Positions 1 to 11,531 of a stretch of DNA of 64,000 nucleotides are shown in pieces. A program made the translations under genes and the position numbers. Every line of letters begins with the position of its first letter. Within the stretch, counting starts at the first letter, position 1. Source of the stretch: Lineolata rhizophorae (taxonomy: Eukaryota; Ascomycota; Dothideomycetes; Lineolatales; Lineolataceae); the NCBI GenBank assembly GCA_010093515.1, contig MU001696.1:270258-334257 (forward strand), in the 5' to 3' direction. The notes under the pieces are model-generated. The model was not told where the DNA came from. It saw only the letters and a list, made by a program, of their open reading frames with translations, and ran no database searches.

Positions 1-1240
1 TGTGCGCTTTGTCCAGTCCGAGAGCTGAGGATATCCCACTGCTTTTACTTGCGCGCTTTGCTCTCTTCTCATGTTGCCTCAGTCTCTCGGCAAGTTGTTC
101 GCTGAATTCGGACTGGGCGGGAGATCCGAGGACAGACGACGTTCCAACCAAGCGAGCTAAGGACGTAGTGGAGTGGCTGGGACTATGGTTATAGAACCAG
201 TTCCTTAACGGCTTCTGCTTCGGGGTCGAGGCGCCTGATGGCGGGGACGAAGGGCTTTCTTCCCCAATAGGCGTAGTCGTACCACTACGAGATCCACTAC
301 TATCGTGACGATGGTGTCGTGGGACCTTGGATCCCGGACTCACATCCGAGTCGCTCTGGTTATAAAGCTTGAGAAGAGACCCTAGAATGCCGCCACGATA
401 CTGCTGCGGCGGAGCAACGTAGTGATGTGCCATGGCTGCTTCTACGTCCGGTGTTACCTGGCCTGAGCGCAATCCTGGCACTGCTGCTTTTGCTGCGAAT
501 TGGTCTCCGGCCCTCGTATGAGATCTGACAAGTGTTTCTGCTTGGCTGAGCGAGTGCTTCCTATTCTGAAAGCCGCTCGAGCCGTCGGCCTGCTGCTGTC
601 CAGCGCTTCCCATATTCATCAACGGGATAGAGTCCCGGCCGGCGCCATCATCCTCTTGCCCGTCCACCGAACTTCGCCGCGATGTCGGTGCGGAGGCAGA
701 GTAACTACCAACCGTCTTCGCGAGCCTTTGAGCCCTCTCCTGCGCCTGGCGGCCCGAGCGATACTTTTCGTCACCCTCCTCATCGGTGTCACGAGCAGGC
801 TCCGCTTCGGGCATCGGATTCTGGGTCGGGCCATGACCGGCTTTCCGGATTGCGGGCTTTGGTCTAGCGGGCATTCCTAAGGCATTGGCAACTTCTTCGT
901 GGAGACCGGGATATTCGGGGCGTGGTACTTCTTCTGCCGGCGTATTCAAAGCTGACACGCTCCCCCTTCTGGAATGGGAGGGGGAAGACGCCGCTGATGC
1001 CGGTCGCATGGGGGATTGATCCTCGGATCCTCGAAGCACATCGTCGAACGTGCTCCACCGTTGTTGAAAGGACTCAGGCCTTGATCCTTCGGCACTGAAG
1101 CCGACCCGCTTCCGCTCCCTCGGACGACCTTGCTCGCTGGATTCATTTCGAGAAAGAGGAGGCCTAGTCGGAGGTCGGCTGGCGGATGGGCTTTCGCTTT
1201 GGCTGGTATCGTTTGGCGACAGGCCGCTTGGAGAGGCCAT
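1..1240 (-). CDS. Prm10-like (ThrE/DUF1212) membrane protein, N-terminal part only
   Basis: An open frame runs unbroken from an ATG at 1240 down to the left window edge, 413 codons without a stop, so the gene is cut by the window and its membrane domain lies outside. The visible part is a low-complexity cytoplasmic N-terminus rich in Ser, Pro, Arg and Glu. It has an early KRVGFSAEG element, a GGILGSLLKLYN element near residue 300, and a later stretch ending in a basic helix-like segment. I associate the GGxLxxLLKLY element and the Ser-rich layout with fungal pheromone-regulated membrane protein 10, whose C-terminal half is a ThrE-type threonine/serine exporter-like domain of about ten membrane helices. 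That membrane half is not seen here, so the family call is from memory of the N-terminal motif. The start is the first ATG of the frame. The gene is divergent from the CFEM gene across 3.7 kb. Confidence 0.6.
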   Translation of the reverse strand, partial: MASPSGLSPNDTSQSESPSASRPPTRPPLSRNESSEQGRPRERKRVGFSAEGSRPESFQQRWSTFDDVLRGSEDQSPMRPASAASSPSHSRRGSVSALNTPAEEVPRPEYPGLHEEVANALGMPARPKPAIRKAGHGPTQNPMPEAEPARDTDEEGDEKYRSGRQAQERAQRLAKTVGSYSASAPTSRRSSVDGQEDDGAGRDSIPLMNMGSAGQQQADGSSGFQNRKHSLSQAETLVRSHTRAGDQFAAKAAVPGLRSGQVTPDVEAAMAHHYVAPPQQYRGGILGSLLKLYNQSDSDVSPGSKVPRHHRHDSSGSRSGTTTPIGEESPSSPPSGASTPKQKPLRNWFYNHSPSHSTTSLARLVGTSSVLGSPAQSEFSEQLAERLRQHEKRAKRASKSSGISSALGLDKAH

Positions 1241-2213
1241 GATGGAAACAATTGGTAAAAACGAGCGGCGATTGGAAAGATCCAATCAATGGAGGCAATT
1301 ATGCAAGAGCTTCGGTTGGCGCGGAAAGGAAAATTTACGAGGTTTCGGAAGATTTGCGAGCGAAGGCACGCGAGATTTACTACCTTAGCCGAAGACAAAG
1401 GAGGAGGAAGGGTGTGAAAGAAAATTGTGTGAAGGGCGGAAAGCCTTCGGGCGCGCTTCAAGAGAGCTCCTTTGGGAAGGAGCCCCTCTTTGATAAGAGT
1501 TGAAGAGGAAGTGACGAAAGGGCCGGCGGACCACAAAGACGTGTTTGCCAGGCGGCCTTAATCCACCTCGGGGCGAAACAGCGCAGAAAGGGATACAAGG
1601 TACTGCGGGCCGTGGGCACAGCTAAAGATGGAGCATCGGAAAGAATGCTCTGGAAGGAAAGGAGGCTACGTGCTCGCACGCACCAGCACGATAAGAAAGC
1701 ATGTTTCCACTTATAGGATCCGCTACGCGGCATTCCTAGGTGCAATACGGCGGCGGCGCAGGAGGCGGGATGGAGCAATAATGATGCGGGTCAGTCGTAG
1801 GAGGTTCCGCTACGGTCCGCAACTGACGCCAAGGCGCCCTGGATAGCGGCGATCGACGCTCGCTTCTCGGCAGGCGTCGCCGTGGCAGTGGGCAGCCACT
1901 GGCGCACAGCGCGGGAGCTTGGAGGCACCAGGGAGATTAGGGAATTGCCCGAAGCGGGATCGCGAGAGGGCGAAGGCGTTAGGGAGCGACCCACGGGCCT
2001 CGTCAGCTAGCGGGGACTGCCTGGACAAAGCGGCGGGGCTTGCGCCACGTAGAAGCAAAAAAAACAGCGATCGGGAATTCGGGATGCCGTTGTACTCTGC
2101 AATGCATGGGGGAGGACGGCGCCGGGGCGCTCGGGGGCGTCCTTCGTCGGCCGTTGCCGTGTCGCGCGCGCGTGGCGCGCGACGAACGCACGGCGGGAAG
2201 GTTGGCCGGAGGC

Positions 2214-2290
2214 AGGTACACAACAGATACATCCTACATACGATGGTACCGTGCAGGAAGGTAGGTAGGCACATAGGGTAGGCACGTAGG
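2214..2290. repeat. GTAC/TAGG motif cluster
   Basis: A run of short related motifs (GGTACA, TACATACGATGGTACC, GGTAGGTAGGCACATAGG, GGCACGTAGG) lies in the divergent promoter. It belongs to the dispersed GTAC/TAGGTA family seen only in the large gaps of this window. Confidence 0.5.
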
Positions 2291-2730
2291 ATGCCAGCGG
2301 GTGAGCGACACCTGATGCGGGCAGCAACGGCCATCGTGCCTGTCTGTTCGGCAAACGGCTGCCGTCGCTGCATGTGAGGGCGTTCAGCGACCCTGGTTGG
2401 CTGACGCCGGTACCTGGCACCAGTCGCTGCCGGGCTGGACTCGGGCGCCGTTCCCGAGTCCACGGTACGGTACAACCAAAAGTGTCCAGGCGTAGCTGTC
2501 CGGCCACCGCCGCCACCTCAAAATGCATCCTAGGTACCAGGTGCGAGGGGACGAAATATCTTCCATCTTTTCTTCTCTCCCGTTTTTCTCTCCGTTTCTG
2601 CGCTGATTCGCGCGCCATTTGCCTCCCCGCGCGCCAAAACCCCTCAGGCCCGCCGCCCTTAAACAATCGCGCGGGCCCTCTGTCGCCAAGGCCCCACGAT
2701 CCCACCATCGTTGCGTGTCGCCCGCATACC

Positions 2731-2746
2731 ATGTACGTACGTACCT
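2731..2746. repeat. GTAC tandem tract
   Basis: The stretch atgtacgtacgtacct is a perfect GTAC microtandem inside the long intergenic gap upstream of the Prm10-like gene. Confidence 0.55.
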
Positions 2747-4985
2747 CTCAAAGGACCCATCTAGAAGCGCTGTTTCAGCTGATCCATTCTATCGCGGAAG
2801 ATCTGTTGAGCGTTGTCACGAGCGGCGCTGATTCGGCCCGCTGCTGTTTCTGGTAAATTGGGTCTGGTTTCGATCGTGAGCCTAACCATTTTGACAAGCA
2901 GCCACTCATCAGCCGCCTTCGTCACTCGATCACTGATCGCCCGTGTCCCTTTTGGAACCCTGCTCCCATCACTTATCAACACCGAGATACGCTTCCCGCA
3001 CGGTCGAGACCGAGCTATCGGAGAGCACCACATTAGCCTCTGCTACTGTACATACAGACACCGCGTATACTACTACGTGCTAGAGGCAGGCAAACACGGA
3101 CCGAGCTCACGCATCAATCTCGGGCGTCTTATCTTCGTATGCTTTCACGGAGAACCCGATCGCTTAAACCGTTGGGCGTGGTGGCATCCCTTATTCCGAC
3201 CGCAACATGCCACGACCGAGCATCATTGGACCGTCTCCCCGGCCTCTCGATGCCTTGTCGCATCCTCAAACCCCGATGACGGAAGTGCTTAATGATTGCT
3301 TTTATCGCCCGCGACCCGCGGACCTGACCAATCTGCCCACCAAATTTTCGTGTTTTCGATTGCAAATTTTCGGCCACTTGGAATGTTATTACTGCGTACG
3401 AAGGGTTCATCGTGTTTGACTCACGTGTGATTGACAACGCTACAGGATTGCACGCGCCAGACTGCGCCCGGTTGGCCTCGAAAGGGGCGTGGCCGCCATA
3501 TGCAGGGGAGTGGTGCGGCGACGCGCCCGTGCCTTGGCGGTGAGGGCCGTTTTGCCCAAGACTACATGGCTTGTTGGGAGGCACCGAGGCAGGATTGACG
3601 GAGCAGGTACAACTTCTAGCGTGACCATTCCGCCAAAAGGCCGGGAATCTGCATGTAGGTGCATATATGCAGTACCGCACCTTACTACGTACACCGCGGT
3701 GCTTGCTGTGCCATACCTAGTGCTAGCTTTTCTCCAACGCTCGAGCCGGGCTCGGTGCGCCTGTGCGTAGCGCCGGGCAGACGCTGTGCAAGGCGGACCC
3801 GATTCTCGACGCTCAGGGAAGCGCGATCCGAAAGTCGCTATGTAACAGCTCCGCCATTATTCATTCGTACATACGCGGCTCTCCAAATCGAAAAAGGAGG
3901 CCGCTTACAAAAGAGGCAGAGTCGATGCAATCAATGGCCATTACCTTGGTAAGGCTGAACTCTGCACAATTTATAGAAGTCCGCTTTTCCTTTTGTGGTT
4001 TGACGAGCAATTGAGAGCCTCTCTTTTAGTTCTTCTTGCTCCCTGCGGTTCCGTTTAGCTAGCGGAGAGGCCAGGAAAAGAGGCCTTTGGCCAGAATGGT
4101 CTGCGCATGCAACGCGGCAACTTCTGACCAAAGCTCTGCGCAAACTAAAAAACACGCGAACACGATCCAATCGTCCTACCGTCTTGTCAAAGGCTCGAGT
4201 TAAGGGTTGGACCGACTGCCGCTCCTCAGTTGGTTCTATCGTCCACTTTTTGTAAGCGCACGGGGCTGCGGCACGGCTCGGGGAAGATGCCTCGATGCCT
4301 CGCCGTCCCTGACAGATGACGACACGTCTATCAGGTCACGACCACAACATGGTCACTCGCGCCCTTTTAAGTGTTAGAGAGGTGTTTCTAGCCGCGAAGG
4401 CATTTTTCTAGGGCCATATTTAGATTGGCTGGCGGGCCGCTGGGGTGCGTCATGCAAGCGCCGCGAGGCCTCGGCGCTAAGTGGTGGAGGCACAACCATT
4501 GCTGGTGACTGGATTGGACGTCGCCCTGTCGCCGGGCTTGGCAGGCACGGCAGACACCCTGGCCAGGCACGGCAGACCCAGGCGCTTCCGAACTCGAAAC
4601 AACATCCAACACCTACAAACGTAGTCACTGTATGCCGAAGCCCCCGGCGCGTAGAGGCCGCTTTCCTCGCCGCTGGGCGCGTAGCAAAACTGAATATACT
4701 TAACCATGGGGGCCTCCGACTCCACGTTTTCAGCCTCCTCATGGGTTCATCGAGGTCGGTTGAGACGTTCTCTGTCTGACGAGTTTCCTTTTGTACTTTT
4801 GCTCGGTTTCCTTTATCCGTTTGATATTGTCGTCTGGAGAAAGCTGTTGATCGGCCTACTCTCCTTTAATTTTTCAGTTGGCGTGGTGTCTCCATGACAT
4901 TCCCAACTGTCCACAGGTCAGTTCAGTTCAACGGATACTTCTCACCGTTGCATTATCCTCATGCATCGTATAGTCTCTATACAGA

Positions 4986-7253
4986 ATGCCGCTCGGTCTA
5001 AGTCGGCACCTATACATAATATTTCTCTCGTTAGCTGCGGCTCTACCACAACAAGATTCCTCTCCGGCTCTGCCTTCTTCTCTCCAGAGCTCCGACATCC
5101 CTCGTTGCGCTCAGAGCTGTCTGGGATCGGCCATTTACGACACATTTTCGCTCGCCTGTTCGACGTCGCCAGGCATAGATTGTCTGTGCTCGGAATACAG
5201 CACCAGAGGATTCACTCTCGGGGAGGCGGCTCTGAGTTGTGTACTGTCTGATTGCCTTCCGGACGACCAGGATATCTTCGTTTACAATATCTGCGATAGT
5301 CGGAGCGAAGCGGCAGTGCCAACGCACGATACCCTTACGGTAACAACTACGCCGAGGGGAACACCCGCCACTAGTACTGTCGCTCCAACGCGAGACGCTG
5401 GTAACGACAGCATTGAGGATGTGGTCACTACGGAGCCTGCGGCGTCGACGTCTCGCTCAACAATGTCAATGCCCGCCGTCACTCTCCTTACGGACGAGGG
5501 AACAGCCAGTCCATTCTCAGCAGAGGCCACATCATCATCTACTTCAACTGCTTTGGCGTCACCTCTAGTCACTAGCGAGGAGGAGGAGAAGCCCTCTCTG
5601 TCAACCGCCCAAATTGTTGGAATATCAGTAGCAGCCCTCGCTTCGGTTATTCTTGCAGTGGGTGCAATAGTGGTCCTGAGCTGCGTGAGGAGACGGCAGC
5701 AGCACCACTCGCCCAAGAACGAAGAGACGTCTCTAGACATGCCAAAGCAGCGCTCAATTTCGGCACCGCGGCCGCTCCTCATTCCAGTCACCAAACAGTA
5801 CAAGGTGCCGGAGCCTAGCAAGGACCCTAGAGGCGGAGCCGGTGGCGTAGGAGTTGCAAACGTTCAGAAGGTCCAAGGCGGTGGGATCGCGCTAACTACT
5901 TATGGACGAGTACCGCAACCTCCATCCAAAGAGGAGAATGCTCCTCACAAACCGCAATCTCAACAACAACGACAACAACAGGCACCAACAAGGCCGCAAC
6001 GGCCACAGCTATCACTGGCACCCCCTCCTGTGCGCTCAGACGACATTGGGCTCGCTATTAGCCCGGGGCTGGAGAGGTTCCCCTCTCCCACAAGTAACAA
6101 GAGTTCGAGTACGGTATCGAAACTATTACCTGAGAAGCCTGATCTTTCGAAAATGCCTCTGCCCCCACGGCCGGTGCGAGATAGCACGGCAAGTCAGACA
6201 ACGGTGTTCGAGGAGGACACCAGAGCAAGCAGGACTCGAAGTCAAATGGCTCTATCACGGGGTCCGCCAGTTATGGAAGAGCCACTCCACAGCCCGGTGG
6301 CGTTGCAATATACTCAGCTGGTTGGCGACTTCCCGCGGGACTCGAGAGAGTCGCCGAACATGTATCCACCGCCGCTCAGCATTAAGATTCCTAAGCGGGA
6401 ATCGACAGCCGAGTCTCCCCAGCAGATACCGACGAAAGAAGCATATGCTCAACCAAAATGGCGTTCTCTGGCGAGGCCTGGTAGTGGGGCGTCAGGCAGA
6501 CGTAGAGACCAGTCGGCGTCACGTTCACAGGACCACCGGAGACGCAGTGCCGCTGGCATCCCTTACGTCCTGACGCATCCAAACGACTCAACTTGCACAG
6601 AAGACTCGGAAATGTCGACGCGCCCACCTCGGGCGGCCCGCAAGCAGGGTCCGTTCGCCGTGAAGTCAAGTCGAGCAAGCTCAGTCTCCAACAATAGGGA
6701 CTCGTACAGTTCGATGACATCCTTCGAGTCCGCGGACTCGAACGACCCGACGCCGCCCGAGGAAGAAGAGAGGCAACTCTCGCCGGTGGCAGAATCGCCC
6801 ATCTCTGGGCTCAAGTACCCGAAGGTCCCCCGGTCGTCGAACCAGGCGGTGCCGCGCAGCCCGTCGAAGAAGGACCAGTTCCAGGAGCAGGTCAGCAAGA
6901 CGCTGCTGGCGAAGCGGCGCGGCGAGGACGCAGCACACGAGCTCGAGCGCCGGCTGTGGATCACGGATTCCAACACGGGGAGCATGCGCTCGTCGGCCGC
7001 GACCATGCACCATCATCGGCGCGGCGCCAGCAACGGCACCACGGGCAGCGAGCACAGCACCGTCGGCCCGCTCGGCCAGCACCACCATAGCAAGGCCGCG
7101 CGGCGCTACTCGCACACTAGGTATTCGAGGAGCATGGACGGTGGTGGTGGACCGCCGTCACGCGAGCCCGAGATGGAGTTGATGAGTCCGTTGTGGGAGC
7201 CTAAGCTGACGCCTTCGCGCAAGGGCGACGAGCTGTACATTCACGTAGGCTGA
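4986..7253 (+). CDS. CFEM-domain single-pass membrane protein with long cytoplasmic tail
   Basis: A single uninterrupted frame of 755 residues. Residues 1-20 are a hydrophobic signal peptide. Residues 41-103 form a CFEM domain with all eight cysteines (41, 45, 58, 66, 68, 85, 90, 103) in canonical spacing. Asp65 lies just before the CLC pair, where heme-binding CFEM proteins have their axial ligand. A Ser/Thr-rich stalk follows, then one membrane helix at about 209-233 (IVGISVAALASVILAVGAIV) ending in a basic RRRQQHH stop-transfer. The remaining 520 residues are disordered, Pro/Ser/Gln-rich and presumably cytoplasmic, with a short CAA-encoded Gln-rich patch. Fungal CFEM proteins act in heme/iron uptake, adhesion or surface sensing; this receptor-like topology (extracellular CFEM, one helix, long tail) favours sensing or anchoring, which is inference. 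The first ATG directly precedes the signal peptide. Confidence 0.88.
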   Translation: MPLGLSRHLYIIFLSLAAALPQQDSSPALPSSLQSSDIPRCAQSCLGSAIYDTFSLACSTSPGIDCLCSEYSTRGFTLGEAALSCVLSDCLPDDQDIFVYNICDSRSEAAVPTHDTLTVTTTPRGTPATSTVAPTRDAGNDSIEDVVTTEPAASTSRSTMSMPAVTLLTDEGTASPFSAEATSSSTSTALASPLVTSEEEEKPSLSTAQIVGISVAALASVILAVGAIVVLSCVRRRQQHHSPKNEETSLDMPKQRSISAPRPLLIPVTKQYKVPEPSKDPRGGAGGVGVANVQKVQGGGIALTTYGRVPQPPSKEENAPHKPQSQQQRQQQAPTRPQRPQLSLAPPPVRSDDIGLAISPGLERFPSPTSNKSSSTVSKLLPEKPDLSKMPLPPRPVRDSTASQTTVFEEDTRASRTRSQMALSRGPPVMEEPLHSPVALQYTQLVGDFPRDSRESPNMYPPPLSIKIPKRESTAESPQQIPTKEAYAQPKWRSLARPGSGASGRRRDQSASRSQDHRRRSAAGIPYVLTHPNDSTCTEDSEMSTRPPRAARKQGPFAVKSSRASSVSNNRDSYSSMTSFESADSNDPTPPEEEERQLSPVAESPISGLKYPKVPRSSNQAVPRSPSKKDQFQEQVSKTLLAKRRGEDAAHELERRLWITDSNTGSMRSSAATMHHHRRGASNGTTGSEHSTVGPLGQHHHSKAARRYSHTRYSRSMDGGGGPPSREPEMELMSPLWEPKLTPSRKGDELYIHVG

Positions 7254-8252
7254 TTTTTTTTCTTTTTCTATCTCCGTGGAGATCACTGTCGTGGGGAAAG
7301 ACGGGCCGATCTCGTGTACACTATCATTTTCTTTCTCTTGGTTGAGTAACATTTCATTATCGTCGGCTCTGCAATTTCCTTTCTTTCTTCCTTTTTTTTC
7401 TTCTTTTTATTTTATTTTATTTTCCTCTTTGGGTTTCAAAACGGCTCTCGTCGGGAGTGTCTGGACGGGTATTTCTTTGGCGGGTGGCGTTCAGGATAAG
7501 GGACTTGTGCTTTCCATTTTTCGGCCGCTTGGTACTTAGTCGTAGGTAGACAGATACCCACCCGCTCGTTGGGCAACACGTAACAGGATCATACCTACTA
7601 CGTACTACGTACATACCAGCGGATAGCTGCGACGGGGAAGCAGCAGGTACCTTGGGCGTCTGGGACCCCGCCACGTCTCGCCCATGGAGCGCGGCGCGAG
7701 CGCTGCGCGGGGCGTGGCGCGCGACTCAACCAGGACGGCATGCCCCAAAGCGGAAATCCGAGGTGAAGCACGAGATGCCTCAAGCCCAGGGTGAAACGTG
7801 ACTTGGCGGGCGGCGTCCGCGGCGTCCTCGCGAGCAGTTTCCCGGCCGCGCTTCAAATTGAGGCCGTCGTCCCCCGTATCCGCGCTGCAATTGCTCCCGC
7901 CACCACCTTCCCGACCCCGTTCACGATACCAAGCCCCGGCGTCCCAACTCGCAAATTGCTCTGCCGCGATTTGTGTACGCCCGCGCCAATTGCGTAAGCC
8001 ATTACTCAGTCGCAGGCCGACGTCGACGCAAGCTGCAAGGCCGAGAGCGTGGGCCCAGCCCGGTGTCCGTAGCGGAAAAAATCGAGCCTTCGTCCTGCCG
8101 CGCAGGTGCTGCTGCCCCACCATTTCTCGACAGTCCCGCCACTGCTGGAGCCGGCCGTTCCTCTTAAGCCAGCCAGCCCACCGCTCTCTTCTCTCTCTTC
8201 TTCTCCAGTCTCGCCCCGATCCAGCCCTTCTCGACGCCCCGATACCGCCACG
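7254..8252. other. Intergenic region: CFEM 3' end and transketolase promoter
   Basis: The first 180 bases are pyrimidine-rich, including a nearly pure T/C tract at about 7376-7431, consistent with the CFEM gene 3' UTR. A GTAC/TAGG cluster lies at 7591-7618. The stretch 8100-8250 just before the transketolase ATG is strongly CT-rich, as is usual in promoters and leaders of highly expressed fungal genes. No gene is seen. Confidence 0.6.
7591..7618. repeat. GTAC/TACCTA motif cluster
   Basis: The motifs ATACCTACTACGTACTAC and GTACATACC occur back to back upstream of the transketolase gene. This is a member of the dispersed intergenic GTAC/TAGGTA family. Confidence 0.5.
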
Positions 8253-11113
8253 ATGCCGTACGGTGAACTCGATCAGCTCGCCATCAACACCATCCGGCTG
8301 TTGGCCGTAAGTCTCGCTCCCCACCCTTTGCGTCTGCCCCGCGCCCGCTCTGCCCCGCCTCGCACGCCTCGATACCTCCGCCGGCCATACACGTCACTCC
8401 GGCGTTTAGCTGGGCAGAAGTGGGAGAGAGAGGGCAAAAAAGCTTTCCGCCATCGTCATTGAGAGGCGCAATTGCTCACGCCACGCCGCGCCTCTGCGCT
8501 TTCGCTCCATTCCAGGTCGATGCCACGTTCAACGCCAACTCGGGCCACCCCGGTGCGCCCATGGGCATGGCGCCCATTGCCCACATCCTGTTCAACAAGT
8601 TCATGACCTTCAACCCCAAGAACCCGGACTGGGTGAACCGCGACCGCTTCGTGCTCTCGTATGTAGCTCCGTTTACCAAATCCAGCGTGTCTCACTTGCG
8701 CACCTCGACACATTTTATTTTTGTTTTCCTTTTTTCCCCCTTAGCCTGTCCTTTTTCTTGCGAGCTCCGCGCATCTCCGATGGCGGGGCGGCGGAGCAAA
8801 GTGCAACAGCTTCCTAAATTTCCGCTTCGTCTCCGCGGAGCGGAGGAGGAGGGGCTGCGCTGGCCCGCACCATGGTTGCTTTTCGGAATTGATAAGTGGT
8901 GGCCTCCGAGATCGCCGACGTCCGTTCCGTTTAGCAAGCGTTTGTTCGAGTGGCCGTTGCGAACCAGTCACTCTTTGAGATCCACGCTACTTCGTGGCGT
9001 TTTGAATACTTCCGCCAGGTGCCGCGCGATCTTGCGTCGCGACATCAGCTGACCGAGAATTAGCAACGGCCACGGCTGCATGCTGCAGTATGCTCTCCTC
9101 CACTTGTTCGGCTACGAGGTGTCTATGGACGCCCTCAAGCACTTCCGCGTATGTATCCGGCTCGAAGCCCTTTCCCCGTCGCATAATTCTCATTGGCGGA
9201 ACAGCAAGTGGACAGCATCACCCCCGGCCATCCCGAGGCCCACGACACTCCCGGTGTCGAGGTGACCACTGGTCCGCTCGGCCAGGGCTTCTCCAACGCC
9301 GTCGGCCTCGCCGTGGCCCAGAAGCACTCTGCGGCCGTCTTCAACAAGGACGGATATGACCTGTTCACCAACTACACCTACTGCTTCTTCGGCGATGGCT
9401 GCGCCATGGAGGGCATTGCCAGCGAGGCCGCTTCTGCCGCCGGTCACTTGCAATTGGGCAACCTGATCTGCGTCTACGACGACAACCACATCTCCATTGG
9501 TGAGCCTCCCAGATGACATAAATTATGCGCGGAGTGCAATTGCTAACAAGTTGTTGCAGATGGCGATACGGCCTGCGCGTTCACCGAGGACGTTTCCAAG
9601 AGGTTCGAAGCATATGGCTGGCACGTTATCTGGGTCAAGGAGGGTGATACCGATCTTGATGGCATGGAGAAGGCGATTGAAGAGTGCCGGAAAGTGACGG
9701 ACAAGCCTTCCATGATCCGGTTGACAACCACCATCGGCTTCGGCTCCAAGTTGCAGGGCACACACGGTGTCCACGGCAACCCCTTGAAGGCGGACGACTG
9801 CAAGGCGGTCAAGGCCAAGTTTGGCTTCGACCCGGAAAAGTCCTTCGTGGTCCCTCAGGAAGTCTACGACATGTACCACAAGCATGCCGCCGACGGCGCC
9901 GCTGCGGAGGAGGAGTGGAATCAGCTGTTTGAGAAGTACGGCGAGTCGTACCCGACCGAGCACGCCGACCTCAAGCGCCGCCTGACGGGCGTTCTGCCCG
10001 AGGGCTGGCAGACCAAGCTGCCGTCGTACAAGCCGACCGACTCCGCCGTGGCCTCGCGTAAACTGTCCGAGTCCGTTCTGGAGGCGATCCACGAGGTCAT
10101 TCCCGAGCTCATTTCCGGCTCCGCCGACTTGACGGGCTCCAATAACACGCGGTGGAAGAACGCGGTCGACTTTCAGCCGCCGAGCACGGGTCTGGGCGAC
10201 TGGTCCGGCCGCTATATGCGCTACGGCGTGCGCGAACACGCCATGGCCGCCATGATGAACGGCATGGCGAGCTACGGCACCGTGATCCCGGCCGGCGGCA
10301 CCTTCCTCAACTTCGTCTCGTACGCGTCCGGAGCGGTGCGCCTGTCGTCGCTGTCGCACCGCCGCGTCATCTACGTGGCGACGCACGATTCGATCGGCCT
10401 GGGCGAGGACGGACCGACGCATCAACCCATCGAGACCCTGGCCCACTTCCGCGCCCTGCCCAACATGATGGTGTGGCGCCCGGCCGACGGCAACGAGTGC
10501 TCGGCCGCCTACTACATGGCGCTCACGTCGAAGCGGACGCCGTCGATCCTGGCGCTGACGCGGCAGAACCTGCCGCAGCTCGAGGGCTCGACGATCGAGG
10601 ACGCCATCAAGGGTGGCTACGTGGTGCTCGAGACGCCCGGCGCGGCCGTCACGCTCGTGTCGACGGGCTCCGAGGTGGCCATCTGCCTCGAGGCGGCCAA
10701 GATCCTGAAGGACCAGGGAAAGCCCGCGCGCGTCGTGTCGATGCCTTGCGTCGAGGTCTTCGACGCCCAGCCGAAGGACTACCGCCTCACCGTCATCCCG
10801 GACGGAGTGCCCTCCATGTCGGTCGAGGTCATGTCGACGCTCGGCTGGGAGAAGTACAGCCACGAGCAGTTTGGTCTGAACCGCTTCGGCGCCAGCGGGC
10901 CGTACAAGGACGTGTACAAGGTAAGACGAGCACGTCCTTGAACGAACTCATAGGAACTGTGGAGACATGAGATTGCTGACAGGTAGGATGTAACAGAAAT
11001 TCGACTTCACTCCCGAAGGCGTCGTCAAGCGCGCCCTCGCAACCATCGACTTCTACAAGGACGTCAAGCCGCTGCGCTCGCCTGTCAACCGCGCCTTCAC
11101 CAACCTCATCTAA
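8253..11113 (+). CDS. TKL1: Transketolase
   Basis: A thiamine-diphosphate enzyme of the non-oxidative pentose phosphate pathway. It moves two-carbon units from ketoses such as xylulose 5-phosphate to aldoses in the cytosol. Six exons fit: 8253-8306, 8516-8658, 9064-9148, 9205-9499, 9560-10920 and 10997-11113, giving 684 residues, the normal fungal length. Visible family signatures include [13 protein letters not shown] near the N-terminus, the ThDP/metal motif [10 protein letters not shown] with [16 protein letters not shown], the pyrimidine-domain [15 protein letters not shown], and [18 protein letters not shown]. Start [18 protein letters not shown] matches the family. Introns 1 and 2 (209 and 405 bp) are much longer than the other three (56-76 bp). 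Codon choice is strongly C-ending, as in abundant proteins. Its 3' end converges on the GFA-type gene. Confidence 0.97.
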
Positions 11114-11531
11114 GACAATCTTCTTTGGGGCCGGCGCGCTGAGTTGCTGCTAGGCAAGTGTGGGGAAGAGCTGTAGAGAGGGCCATGTATGTCCGGTGCA
11201 GGCAGGCGCGTTGAAGGATCAAATCACACAAACTCGGACTCCTCAAAAGACGCTTATTGTAGTACCCCTTTCCCCATTGTACCCCCTTTCATCATTCCCA
11301 GTCATCACTTGTGCATTCTCAGATGAAGTATTCCAATGAGCCGTGTTTGGCATGCCGCGGGTAGATAGAGTCTTCTCGAATAAGCTTCCTGTCCCAACGA
11401 GATAATGGAGCTACAGTTGCTGTCTATTCTTGATGTTGTTTACATGCGTGAATTCTGTGTGCGCTGTGGTAGAGTGGCACCAAGAGGTTCAATCCTTGAT
11501 GTGTTGTTTGTGAAACACACCTGCCTGGATG
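11114..11531. other. Convergent 3' regions of transketolase and GFA-type gene
   Basis: This gap lies between two convergent stop codons. It presumably holds both 3' UTRs. No additional gene, tRNA or structured element is seen; a GGTTCAATCC stretch near 11486 resembles a tRNA B box but has no matching tRNA around it. Confidence 0.55.

Larger units (their letters stand above)
1241..4985. other. Intergenic region, divergent promoter of the Prm10-like and CFEM genes
   Basis: No credible gene is visible. Open frames up to about 240 codons exist on the minus strand around 1800-2730 and 3130-3690, but they are Arg/Pro/His-rich and overlap equally long frames in other phases, as expected from GC-rich non-coding DNA. 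Short GTAC/TAGGTA clusters lie at 2214-2290 and 2731-2746, and a looser one lies near 3650-3700. Confidence 0.6.

Noticed and set aside
3129-3690. Minus-strand frame of about 183 codons in the Prm10/CFEM gap
   Set aside because: Composition is that of background frames and no domain or motif is visible.
9523-10863. 446-codon minus-strand frame
   Set aside because: Exact antisense shadow of transketolase exon 5, caused by its strong C-ending codon bias.
11460-11500. A-box-like TGGTAGAGTGG and B-box-like GGTTCAATCC
   Set aside because: The two boxes are far too close together for a tRNA gene.
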